The translations under genes were made by a program, and so were the position numbers. Below the pieces are notes generated by a model, which worked only from the letters and a program-made list of their open reading frames with translations, made no database searches and was not told the DNA's origin. From Streptomyces sp. JJ36 (lineage in GTDB: Bacteria > Actinomycetota > Actinomycetes > Streptomycetales > Streptomycetaceae): a stretch of DNA of 64,000 nucleotides. The first letter of the stretch is position 1. The number at the start of each line of letters is the position of its first letter. The stretch spans positions 62,001 through 126,000 of the forward strand of contig NZ_JACYHE010000009.1 in assembly GCF_021696945.1 (NCBI RefSeq), in the 5' to 3' direction. Below are positions 16,816 through 24,959 of this stretch, piece after piece.

Positions 16816-17274
16816 GTGGCCGCCACCACAGCCCGACCGACCGCCGCCGAACGGCGTCGGCACATCGCCGTCATACCCTGCCGCTGGGGTGCCTCCCGCT
16901 TCCCCGGCAAGCCACTGGCTCTCCTCGGCGGCAAGCCGCTGCTCTGGCACGTCCACCAGCGCTGCCTGGAGGCCAAACGCCTCGACGGAGCCATCGTCGC
17001 GACGGACGACGAACGCATTGAAGCGGCGTGCCGCGAACTCGGCATCGACTGCATCCGCACCGGGGAGCACCTCACCGGCACCGACCGCGTCGCCGAGGTC
17101 GCCGAACGCCTGCCGGCCGACGGGTACATCAACGTCCAGGGCGACGAGCCGTTCATCTCGCCGACCGCCATCAACGACGTCTCCGAGGCCCTGGAGTATT
17201 CGCCGCCGGACACCTTCGCCGTGAACGCCTACACCGAGCTGGTCGACGTCGGCGCCGTCCTGGACCACTCTCGG
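16816..17274 (+). pseudogene. CMP-KDO-synthetase-like cytidylyltransferase, C-terminally truncated
   Basis: Starts at GTG 16816, 5 nt after AGGAGG. Residues 15-150 follow the KdsB/CMP-sugar synthetase fold: AVIPCRWGASRFPGKPLA (nucleotide-binding loop), IVATDDERIEAAC, HLTGTDRVAEVAERL and the metal-binding INVQGDEPFI. Homology stops near AVNAYTELVDVGAVLDH (about 17265), roughly 100 residues short of a complete enzyme. From there the frame reads nonsense to 17514, because the DNA becomes the 3' end of an hsdR gene in another frame. A deletion has removed the rest, and perhaps further cluster genes. Confidence 0.75.
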
Positions 17275-17978
17275 CCGCGATCAGCCCGGCGCAACATGAC
17301 TTCCGGCGCCGCTACACGCGGGCGATCGAGGAAGAGGACAAGGTCACGCTCCAGGCGCTCGACCAATTCCGCAAGGACGTCTCCACCTACGTACGTCTCT
17401 ATGACTTCATGTCCCAGATCGTCGACTACGGCGACCCCTACATGGAGATGCTCTCGATCTTCCTGCGCCTGCTGGAGAAGGTCATCGCCGAGTCCGCCTG
17501 GTCTGCCGACGTAGACCTCTCCGACGTGGTGCTGATCGGGGTCAAGCACAACAAGGCGAACCCGGTCGACATCTCACTCGTGGGCGACGGGCAACTGAAG
17601 GGCATCAGCGCCGCCGGCACGGGCACGAAGAAGGACCCGAAGTACGTCGCGCTCCAACTCGTCATAGACAAGATGAACGACCTCTTCGGCGCCGAATCGT
17701 TCGCCGAATACCAGATCCGGGAGTTCGTACAGGGGCTCGTACAGCGGCTGCTCGCCGACCAGAACCTGATCAACCAGACCAGGGTGAACTCCAAGAAGCA
17801 GTTCCTGGAGTCACCCGACTTCCAAGCCGCCGTCACGGAGGCGGTTGCAGACAACCAGGACGCCCATAACACGATGGCTGACTATTTCTTCACCGACGGG
17901 CCAGCCATCAACTCGATCATCGTCGCCCTCGCGGATGCCTTCTACGAAGCAGCGGCCGATCAGCAGGTAGATACTTAG
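17275..17978 (+). pseudogene. 3' remnant of a type I restriction HsdR subunit
   Basis: In the frame ending at 17978, from about 17275, the protein reads FRRRYTRAIEEEDKVTLQAL, then RKDVSTYVRLYDFMSQIVDY and FLRLLEKVIAESA, ending in INSIIVALADAFYEAAADQQ. This is the C-terminal domain of EcoEI/HsdR-type restriction subunits, about 230 of 1000 residues. No helicase or nuclease part and no hsdM or hsdS gene lies in the window. It begins inside the truncated cytidylyltransferase, so the two were joined by a deletion or rearrangement. Confidence 0.8.
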
Positions 17979-17995
17979 GTTTCTGCCGTTGGTCT

Positions 17996-18220
17996 TTCCC
18001 GGAATCTGCTGTTTGGTCTGTGGTATCGGTTCGTGCCACGAGTTGGTGTTCTCGCCGGTGAGGCGATGGCCCATGAGGTCGGTCCTGGGAGGGTGCGGAT
18101 CACGGCTTCGGAGCGTTGGGACAGCGGCTCGTGTTGTGGGCCAGACGGCGGTGGAGCGTCAGCCAGACATAGGTCTGCTCGACCGCCCACCGCTCCGGGG
18201 GTCAGGGTGAACTTCCTGGG
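17996..18220 (-). mobile_element. IS5-family transposase remnant (C-terminal end)
   Basis: On the minus strand around 18120-18205 the translation contains ERWAVEQTYVWL followed by HRRLAHNTSR, matching the RW-VE-T-W-x3-H-RL segment near the IS5 DDE glutamate. After a frame change, DLMGHRLTGENTNSWH (around 18025-18080) matches the typical C-terminus of Streptomyces IS5 transposases. Only about 75 codons remain and they are frameshifted. No inverted repeats could be assigned. Confidence 0.6.
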
Positions 18221-18304
18221 CCCCAGAGGCGCCAGCGGTGATCTTCATGTTGATGCCGAGTGTGGAGGCATGACGCCTTTGGGTGCTGGAAAGCCATTGC
18301 AGCG

Positions 18305-19240
18305 TCAGGCCGCCTCGAAGACACGCCGGATGAGCGGGGCCGCCTTCTCCAGGTCGGCCGCCGAGACGAGGCGCACCTCCAGATCTCCGGTCCCCAGGTG
18401 CCCGATGCCGCGCATGTCCCGGGTGAAGCCCTCCTCCAGCTCGACCGAGTCCGGGTCGAGCCTGAGGTACACCAGGATCGCTTCGTGCTTCGGACGGAAG
18501 ATCACCGATGCCACGTTCACCAGCCGCCGGTAGGCGATGTAGTGCCGCAGGGCCGCGACCTCCACCTCGCCCCACGCTGTGAGTGCGTCGTCGAGCTCCG
18601 CGTACAGGTCCCGCAGGCACTCCGGGACGAGGCCGAAGCCCGTCGGCGAAGGTGCCACCGGTGCCGCCGGCGCGCTGTCGACCGCCGTGCCCCGATCCCG
18701 GTTCCGCCGAGACGAAGCGACGGTCGGCGAGCCGGGCGAGGAGTCGACGAGCAGCAGGCTCAGCAGGCCGCCCTCGAAGACGCGGTAGCGCACAAGGTCG
18801 ATCCGCTCGGGCAGCCGCTGCACGGCTACGCGGTCGTGGTGGGAGAAGCCAGCCGCGATGCAGACCATCCGTGGACGACGCCAGTCGATTGCCTCGGCGA
18901 CATCCGCGCCCAGCACCCTCCGGACGAGCGCCGCGAACTCGTGGTGCGCCGAGTCCAGCCAGGACAGGTACGAGATGCCCTGCGACAGCATCCCGTTGTC
19001 TGAGCCCTTCTTGAACTCGATCACCACCGGGCTGCCGTTCTCGTCCAACCCCAGGGTGTCGATCCGCCCCCGGTGCCACGGCCCGGTCGGGTACTCGGAC
19101 GCGAGGAAGCGGATGCCAAGCATGGCCTCCATGCTGGCCTCAATCCGGCGCTGCAGCTCGACCTCCCACGCCACCGTCGAACCGTGTAGCTCGACGTCCC
19201 GGCCGGCGGCGTCGAGCCGGAACAGCTTCAGGTCGCTCAC
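18305..19240 (-). CDS. DUF5655-like protein with predicted PD-(D/E)xK nuclease core
   Basis: 311 aa from GTG 19240, after AGGGGG. The N-terminal half has RGRIDTLGLDENGSPVVIEF followed by KK, a D-x(n)-E-x-K arrangement seen in NucS/PD-(D/E)xK nuclease-like proteins. A Pro/Ser/Ala linker follows (about residues 170-200). The C-terminal domain (LDDALTAWGEVEVAALRHYIAYRR then VYLRLDPDS) resembles DUF5655. Such proteins occur near restriction genes. It lies between the hsdR remnant and the pPIWI-RE module, on the opposite strand. Confidence 0.65.
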   Translation of the reverse strand: MSDLKLFRLDAAGRDVELHGSTVAWEVELQRRIEASMEAMLGIRFLASEYPTGPWHRGRIDTLGLDENGSPVVIEFKKGSDNGMLSQGISYLSWLDSAHHEFAALVRRVLGADVAEAIDWRRPRMVCIAAGFSHHDRVAVQRLPERIDLVRYRVFEGGLLSLLLVDSSPGSPTVASSRRNRDRGTAVDSAPAAPVAPSPTGFGLVPECLRDLYAELDDALTAWGEVEVAALRHYIAYRRLVNVASVIFRPKHEAILVYLRLDPDSVELEEGFTRDMRGIGHLGTGDLEVRLVSAADLEKAAPLIRRVFEAA

Positions 19241-19460
19241 CAGCGGTCCCCCTGTTGCGCGCGAATCAACTACAGGACAATCCGTCAGGGAAGCGATCTA
19301 TTCCTGCGGGCACGGAACCGGTGGCTGATCCTGCCAGCGTTCCCTGGTAGAACGTCGGAGTCGATCCGTCCTTGATTCACCCGCTTGAGCAGCATCTCGT
19401 GGGACCCGTTGCCCGAGGGCTGTCACTGGGCTGCCGTAGCCTGACTGGCATGCTGCTACG

Positions 19461-19497
19461 CCGCCCCCGCGCGGCCCGAAAGGCGGCGTGGGGGCGG
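19461..19497 (+). terminator. Strong GC hairpin upstream of the pPIWI-RE region
   Basis: CCGCCCCCGCGC at 19461-19472 pairs with 19486-19497 (12 bp with one G-T wobble), and a small inner GCC/GGC stem lies in the loop. TTGATTT follows. It may be a terminator insulating the defence operon. The rest of the gap 19241-19613 shows no supported gene. Confidence 0.45.
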
Positions 19498-19613
19498 TTG
19501 ATTTCGGCATGGCTCTGGGGCGTAGGTACATCGCCTGGGTGCTGCCAGCCACTGGGGTGGTCGCCGGACGATGGCTCTGCGTGTGATGCACCCTGCGGAA
19601 GAGGGCCGACGCG

Positions 19614-20321
19614 ATGTGGGATGGTCTGAATAGCCGTCAGCGTAGCTACCTGCTCGCATGCTTTCGTGAGGACCAGGAAGCGGAGCGCCGAGCCAGGGCG
19701 GCTCGGTCCACTTATCAGGACCCAGGACCAGCCTCCGTATGGCGCAAGCTGCCGTTCTCGATCAAAACCGAGCTTCCGTTCGCGGAGTACACCACGATTC
19801 AGAGACGCCTTCGCGACGACGGCCGCCTCGACGCCGGAGCCGGAGCCACCCTGCACGCTCTCGCCCGCAGAGGACTTCTGAAGATCACAGAAGATCGGAT
19901 CGACGTTCCGGGAGTCGGTCTCGTTCCCCGCGTCCTGGTGGAACTGACCCGTGCGGGCCGAGCATGTGCGCGTGCCGGACTAGGCATCGCCCCTGCGCCG
20001 CGCCGTCCCAGGCACCTGCTGTCGGAGTGGCTTTGGGGCAACCTGGTCAGGGTCGCCGCCGCCGGGCCAGACGGGCTGCCCGAGGACGTGATGGGAGGCA
20101 AGGCCAAGTACTACCTCGGTACCGACTACCGCCCCAACGGCAAGCCGAGTCGGGGCTACATCGATTGTTTCACCGTTCGTACCGAGAAGGGGCGAGGGAC
20201 GTTCGTCTTGGAGTACCGGTGGCGGATCACCGAGGCTGGAAGGCGGCACATCAACACGTACCGCGCCGCCTATCAGACTGCGTATCCAAATGTCCAGGTC
20301 AACGTCCCGGATCCGCTGTAA
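19614..20321 (+). CDS. Winged-helix-like hypothetical protein upstream of the pPIWI-RE module
   Basis: 235 aa from ATG 19614, with AGAGGG about 8 nt upstream. The N-terminal segment LNSRQRSYLLACFREDQEAE and the pattern of short helices ending in ARRGLLKI look like a winged helix (about residues 60-95). A second, similar helix-strand unit lies near the C-terminus (FVLEYRWRITEAGRRHINTY). I recognise no named family. It is on the same strand and 38 nt ahead of the REase gene, so it could be a regulator or a fourth component of the module. Confidence 0.6.
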   Translation: MWDGLNSRQRSYLLACFREDQEAERRARAARSTYQDPGPASVWRKLPFSIKTELPFAEYTTIQRRLRDDGRLDAGAGATLHALARRGLLKITEDRIDVPGVGLVPRVLVELTRAGRACARAGLGIAPAPRRPRHLLSEWLWGNLVRVAAAGPDGLPEDVMGGKAKYYLGTDYRPNGKPSRGYIDCFTVRTEKGRGTFVLEYRWRITEAGRRHINTYRAAYQTAYPNVQVNVPDPL

Positions 20322-20359
20322 CGGCGCCAACCCCCGCTCGATTGTCAGACCCTTGGTCT

Positions 20360-21679
20360 ATGTTGCCGAGCGTGATGTTCACTTCCATGACCGAGCCGAT
20401 CAGTCATGACGTAATCCGGCAGACGGTGATGCGGGCGGCGGCCATGTCGGCCGAGGCCTTCACGAACTCCGAGCAGTCTCCCGAAGGCCGCCTGCGCGCT
20501 CTGATGGAGGGCCACGGGGAGGTCCTCGCCGCCCGTGGCCCCGGCCAGCCGCTCCCCTTCGACACCTTCCTGCAGATGCTGACCGGCGAGCTCGCTCTCC
20601 TCCTCCCTGACGGGGTGCCACCGGAGGAGATGAGCGGCGTTCATCTCATCAATGATGACGGTCTGTTCGAAGAGGACCTGTTCGACCTGGACCATGAACA
20701 GAGGGAGGTCGCGCGAGCCGTCCACAACGCGACTCGGGACGGCCGGTCCACCTCCCTCGCGGAACTTGAACAAGAGATGGATCAGGTCACCGTCTATGAG
20801 GGGTTGCGGAAACGAGGCACCCAAGAGGCATACGTCAAGGGCCGTTCCGACCTGTCTCGTATGCCGGCCGGGACTGAGACGGAGGTGCGGCGACTAAACC
20901 TCCCCAGCATCGTCGGTCAGTTCTACCGACCCATCAGCTTCGGCGCGCTCTACGAGCAGTGGTGGTTCGCCTGCCCCGTGTGCCGCTGGCCGATGAAGGT
21001 CACCCAACACCGTTCCCGCAAAACGGTCACGGGCAGGGTCCGCTGCTTCTACCGGCCGCACGCGGAGCTGATGGGAGCCTCCTACACCTTCAAGATCCCC
21101 GGTGCCGGGAAGTCGCCGTCGCTGATCCCCGGCGCCCCGCCCCCGGCCTCCACCGGAGCGGCGTCCGTCCTGGCCCCCAACCTGCGCGGGCCCGTGCCGC
21201 AGCCGCTGCCAGCCGCCGGATATCTCGCGCTGACGCGTGGACCGTGGCGTTACACCACCGTTCCTGGCCTCGTCGAGATCGCCTTGTACGACGCGCTGCG
21301 CTCACGCGGTTTCGTCGCCGCTCCGGAGCCCTACATGAACCCCGCCGCCCTGGGCGTCGGGGCAGATTGTCCCGGCACGATCACCGTGTGGCCCTACCAA
21401 GATGCCTATGACCTGCACGTGGATGTGTGGCACCGCGACGGCGAGACGGAGTCCTACTTACTCGACATCAAGGACTTCACCTCGGAGAAGCTGTTGGCGA
21501 AGAAGATCCAGGCTGACGGCGGCGATGCTGGTGGGGCGGAGTGGATTGTCGTCCCCGACCACCGTGAAGCCTCTCTTCCCCTGCTGCGCGGGGTGTGCGC
21601 GGAGTTCGGCCTGAATGTGGCTACCGCAGGTGACATGGGCGAGAAGATCTGCAGGAGGGCGGGAGTCCGATGGGCCTGA
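20360..21679 (+). CDS. pPIWI-RE-associated restriction-endonuclease-like protein
   Basis: About 439 aa from ATG 20360; ATGs at 20375 and 20387 are alternatives and none has a clear ribosome binding site. The middle region carries a C-x2-C pair (FACPVCRWPM). The C-terminal 130 residues form a PD-(D/E)xK-type nuclease: DLHVDVWHRDGE, then SYLLDIKDF with Asp369 and Lys371, then a helix with KKIQ. This matches the REase partner of the PIWI-RE systems described by Burroughs, Iyer and Aravind. Codon 367 (21458-21460), just before the catalytic D-x-K, is TTA. The gene overlaps the helicase by 10 nt. Confidence 0.75.
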   Translation: MLPSVMFTSMTEPISHDVIRQTVMRAAAMSAEAFTNSEQSPEGRLRALMEGHGEVLAARGPGQPLPFDTFLQMLTGELALLLPDGVPPEEMSGVHLINDDGLFEEDLFDLDHEQREVARAVHNATRDGRSTSLAELEQEMDQVTVYEGLRKRGTQEAYVKGRSDLSRMPAGTETEVRRLNLPSIVGQFYRPISFGALYEQWWFACPVCRWPMKVTQHRSRKTVTGRVRCFYRPHAELMGASYTFKIPGAGKSPSLIPGAPPPASTGAASVLAPNLRGPVPQPLPAAGYLALTRGPWRYTTVPGLVEIALYDALRSRGFVAAPEPYMNPAALGVGADCPGTITVWPYQDAYDLHVDVWHRDGETESYLLDIKDFTSEKLLAKKIQADGGDAGGAEWIVVPDHREASLPLLRGVCAEFGLNVATAGDMGEKICRRAGVRWA

Positions 21680-24600
21680 CGAGCAAGCTCCGCAAGGACG
21701 ACGCGGCGGTCCTCTGCGCGCTGGCGCTCGCCGCCCACTACTTTCCCGGCCCGCCTGACGAGCACGGGCAGCCCACCGCGAAGTTCAGGCATGCAGCGTT
21801 CCTCCTGTCCGGCCAGTACGACAAGTGGTCGGCCTGGGCGAGCCTGCCGCACGAGGAGAAGCAACGACTCGCGGACGTTCTCGTCAACGCTCCGGGTGAG
21901 TTCGCCAGCGCTCCGGCCTTCGCGCAGGCCGCCCGCAAACGACTGGCCACGCCTCCCGCCGGGCAGGCCCCCCAGTTCGTTCCAATCGGTGAATCGGCCG
22001 TGGCGGAAGCGGCCTCGCCCCGGGTCGGAGACGCTCTCATGGGCTATGTGGACCGCACCCTGAAACGGGTCCACAAGGATCACCCCCGCTCGAAGCCTGC
22101 ATCGCCCGCCGGGGCCGGGGTGTGGATGACCCGCAAGCTCTACGCCGGGGGCATCGGGGAGATCCAGGGCCGCGCCGTCCTCCCCACGTTCGCAGGCAGC
22201 TCCGAAACTGACCCGTGCCAGAGCCCGCCGCAGGTGTACACCGCCGCCCACACCCCCAACGTCGAGATCCCTACCAGCGGCCTTCTCGACCTCGCCCGGC
22301 GGCTGGATCAGCGACTCAAGCCCGAAGGTCGGCACCTGCACCAGGTCCTCAAGGCGCTCTTCGGACAGCTCAACACCACGGATTCCATCTCTCCAAAGGA
22401 GATGATCCGCCTTTGCGCCGGTGCGACCGAGGTCTTCAACGCCCCCACCGGTACCGGGAAGAGCGTCCTCGTCCGCGTCATGGCCTCGTGGTTCGCCATC
22501 AACAGGCTGACCCTCGCGATCGTCCTGCCCACCGTCGAGGCGACACTCGCGGCAGCTTGGGACATCAGCCAGGACCTCGCATACCTTGGCCATCACGAGA
22601 CGTGCACGCCCCTGATGTCTCCGTACGGACTGCACGAGCGGGCCATGAAGGTGGCCTCCCGCATCGGGGGCTCGATCGCCGAGCAACCGGGCAAGATCCG
22701 GTGGAAGGTCAGCCAGCTCTCCTACGGCTGCTCGCTGAACCGCTTCACCGAGTCCACGCACCCCTACCCGGTCGGCTCGGAATCCTGCATGAGCCTCTAC
22801 CCGCTGCCTCCAGCTAAGGGAACCCGCCGCTGCCCGTTCGTGCCGGTGTGCGGCAAGTACCAACAACACCACAACGCGTGCACCGCCTCCGTCGTGGTGA
22901 CCAACCACCACAACTTCATGATGGGCCGAATGCCTATCGGCATCGACCTCGACGGTCGGCCCACCGACGGCCTGAGCGTGGCCGAGTTCCTGCTGCGCCG
23001 GTGCCATGCCACCCTCATCGACGAGATCGACCAGTTCCAGTCAACGGCCATCGGGAAGTGCTCCAGTGAGTTGGTACTGGACTCCCGCCTCGACAAGAAG
23101 ATCCCGCTCCAGCAGCTCCACGACGAGCTGGGCAAACAGCCGCCCGCCACGGTCAAGGAACTCGTCCCACCAGTCACCTACGCCCGCTACCTGACCGAGT
23201 TCCTGCTGGCCGCCGTATGCGAAGGTCAGCTCCACCTGCGGCACTACGAGGGCGACGGCGGCCCCGTCGGAGACCGCGCGGGTATGAACAGCACCGGATG
23301 GCACATCTCCGGAGGCCGGGACCGCCGCCTGATCCACCTGCTGTTTCCCGAGTCAGGCATCAACAGCGAACAGGAGGTCCCGCAGGAGCTGTTCGACAAG
23401 CTCAACGCGCTCAGACCGCCCAAGCCCGGCCAGGACTCGCTCGCTGACCCGTCCAGCACCGTGGAGCTGGAAGACCACTACCGTGAGGTTCGCAGCGTTC
23501 TCGGTGACCTTCTCGGCCACCGCGGTACGGATCTGCTTACCCATGCACAGCACCAACTGGACGACGTCCTCAGTGGCGTCGTCAAGAACGAGCACGACCG
23601 CGCCGAGGCCGTCGAACTGCTCATCGTTCGCACCTGGCTGTCCGAGTTGGACGACACCCTCAACGACCTCATGGGCAAGACGGCCCAACTTCGCTCCAGC
23701 GGTCTGGCCTCGGCCCGCGCCCTCGCCGAACGCCTCGAACGAGGCATCGGAGCCAACATCCTCCCGTTCGGCATGCTCGGCCGCGCCCTGTTCGGCTACC
23801 GCGTCACCGGCCTGGACGACCCGGCCAAGACCGGCGAGCTCACCTCCCAGAGCATCACCGGAGACCCGCATACCTACACCGCCCAGCTGGGCAGCATCGT
23901 CTCCCTCGCTCTCGCCGGTGTGGAGCGGCCCGTCATGGGCCTGTCCGCGACCGCGTACTTCCCCCAAGCCGTCCGCGAGCACATCCACAGCACCGTGAAG
24001 TGGTGGATGACCGATGCCGCGCCGGACAGCATCCGCGCGAAGAAGCACACCATCACCGACTCCCTCAACAACCCCATCCAAATTTCCGGGCTCCCCCAGA
24101 ACCTCAAGGCCGCCGCCCTCAAAGCGCTCGGCGAGAGCCTGTACGACACCCGCATCCACCCCGAGCTCGAACGCTTGGCGAAGGAGGACAAGGACCGCGC
24201 CCACGCCGCCGTGGTGGTCAACTCCTACCTGCACTGCCGCTACATCGCCCTGGGCATCTACAACTCCGGCAACTACAGCGGCGGCCTGTGCGTCGCCGTC
24301 CCACCGGACAAGGAACGCCGCAGCGACCTGCCGCCGCTGCCCGCCGGCATCGTCGAGCTGACACCCGAGGAGTTCGAGACCTTCCCCACCAAGGGAAAGA
24401 TCCTCGTCGTCCCCATGGCACGCATCGCCCGCGGCCTGAACATCGTCATCGGCACCAAGTCAGCGATCACCCCCGTCTACCTGTGCACCCGCCCCTTGGC
24501 GCTCTTGAGCGATCCTCCGGAGATGTACGCCTCGGTCAACGCCGCCGGCCTCAACAGCCTGCCGAAGGAGCCCAGTGACGACCCCGTCGCCGCTCTCACA

Positions 24601-24936
24601 GCAGCACGCACCGAGGCGTGGAGACGCCTCAGCCTGATCATGCGCTCCGCGCCCGGCTTCGGGTCGACCCACAAGGTCCTGCAGGAGGAGATCGTCGCAG
24701 GCATGGTCGTGGACATGATCCAGCTCGCTGGACGAGCACGGCGCGGCGGAACGGACATGACCCTGCACCTCGTGGACTACGCCTTCCACCGTGACTCGTG
24801 GCAGGCCGACCTCGCCAGCATCCTCAAGCGGATGCACGACAACTGGGACGAGGACGAACGCCGCCGCATGAGCGACATCTACCGCGAAGCCCTCGCCGCT
24901 TTCCTTGCCTACGCCGGAATCGACCCGGCCGCATGA
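21670..24936 (+). CDS. DinG/XPD-like Fe-S helicase of the pPIWI-RE module
   Basis: 1088 aa from ATG 21670, inside the end of the REase gene. Walker A is NAPTGTGKSVL (residues 257-267) and the DEAH-like Walker B is TLIDEIDQF (D451, E452). Between them lie cysteines near 354, 373, 388, 394 and 404 (CSLNRF, SESCMS, RRCPFVPVCG), as in the Fe-S-cluster helicases DinG and XPD. The second RecA-like half contains MGLSATAYFP, VVNSYLHCRY and the QLAGRARRGG motif VI. The N-terminal 220 residues are family-specific. It probably unwinds DNA or R-loops for the associated PIWI protein and nuclease. Confidence 0.85.
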   Translation: MGLTSKLRKDDAAVLCALALAAHYFPGPPDEHGQPTAKFRHAAFLLSGQYDKWSAWASLPHEEKQRLADVLVNAPGEFASAPAFAQAARKRLATPPAGQAPQFVPIGESAVAEAASPRVGDALMGYVDRTLKRVHKDHPRSKPASPAGAGVWMTRKLYAGGIGEIQGRAVLPTFAGSSETDPCQSPPQVYTAAHTPNVEIPTSGLLDLARRLDQRLKPEGRHLHQVLKALFGQLNTTDSISPKEMIRLCAGATEVFNAPTGTGKSVLVRVMASWFAINRLTLAIVLPTVEATLAAAWDISQDLAYLGHHETCTPLMSPYGLHERAMKVASRIGGSIAEQPGKIRWKVSQLSYGCSLNRFTESTHPYPVGSESCMSLYPLPPAKGTRRCPFVPVCGKYQQHHNACTASVVVTNHHNFMMGRMPIGIDLDGRPTDGLSVAEFLLRRCHATLIDEIDQFQSTAIGKCSSELVLDSRLDKKIPLQQLHDELGKQPPATVKELVPPVTYARYLTEFLLAAVCEGQLHLRHYEGDGGPVGDRAGMNSTGWHISGGRDRRLIHLLFPESGINSEQEVPQELFDKLNALRPPKPGQDSLADPSSTVELEDHYREVRSVLGDLLGHRGTDLLTHAQHQLDDVLSGVVKNEHDRAEAVELLIVRTWLSELDDTLNDLMGKTAQLRSSGLASARALAERLERGIGANILPFGMLGRALFGYRVTGLDDPAKTGELTSQSITGDPHTYTAQLGSIVSLALAGVERPVMGLSATAYFPQAVREHIHSTVKWWMTDAAPDSIRAKKHTITDSLNNPIQISGLPQNLKAAALKALGESLYDTRIHPELERLAKEDKDRAHAAVVVNSYLHCRYIALGIYNSGNYSGGLCVAVPPDKERRSDLPPLPAGIVELTPEEFETFPTKGKILVVPMARIARGLNIVIGTKSAITPVYLCTRPLALLSDPPEMYASVNAAGLNSLPKEPSDDPVAALTAARTEAWRRLSLIMRSAPGFGSTHKVLQEEIVAGMVVDMIQLAGRARRGGTDMTLHLVDYAFHRDSWQADLASILKRMHDNWDEDERRRMSDIYREALAAFLAYAGIDPAA

Positions 24937-24959
24937 CCTCCGAAGGAGAACCCGTCCCC

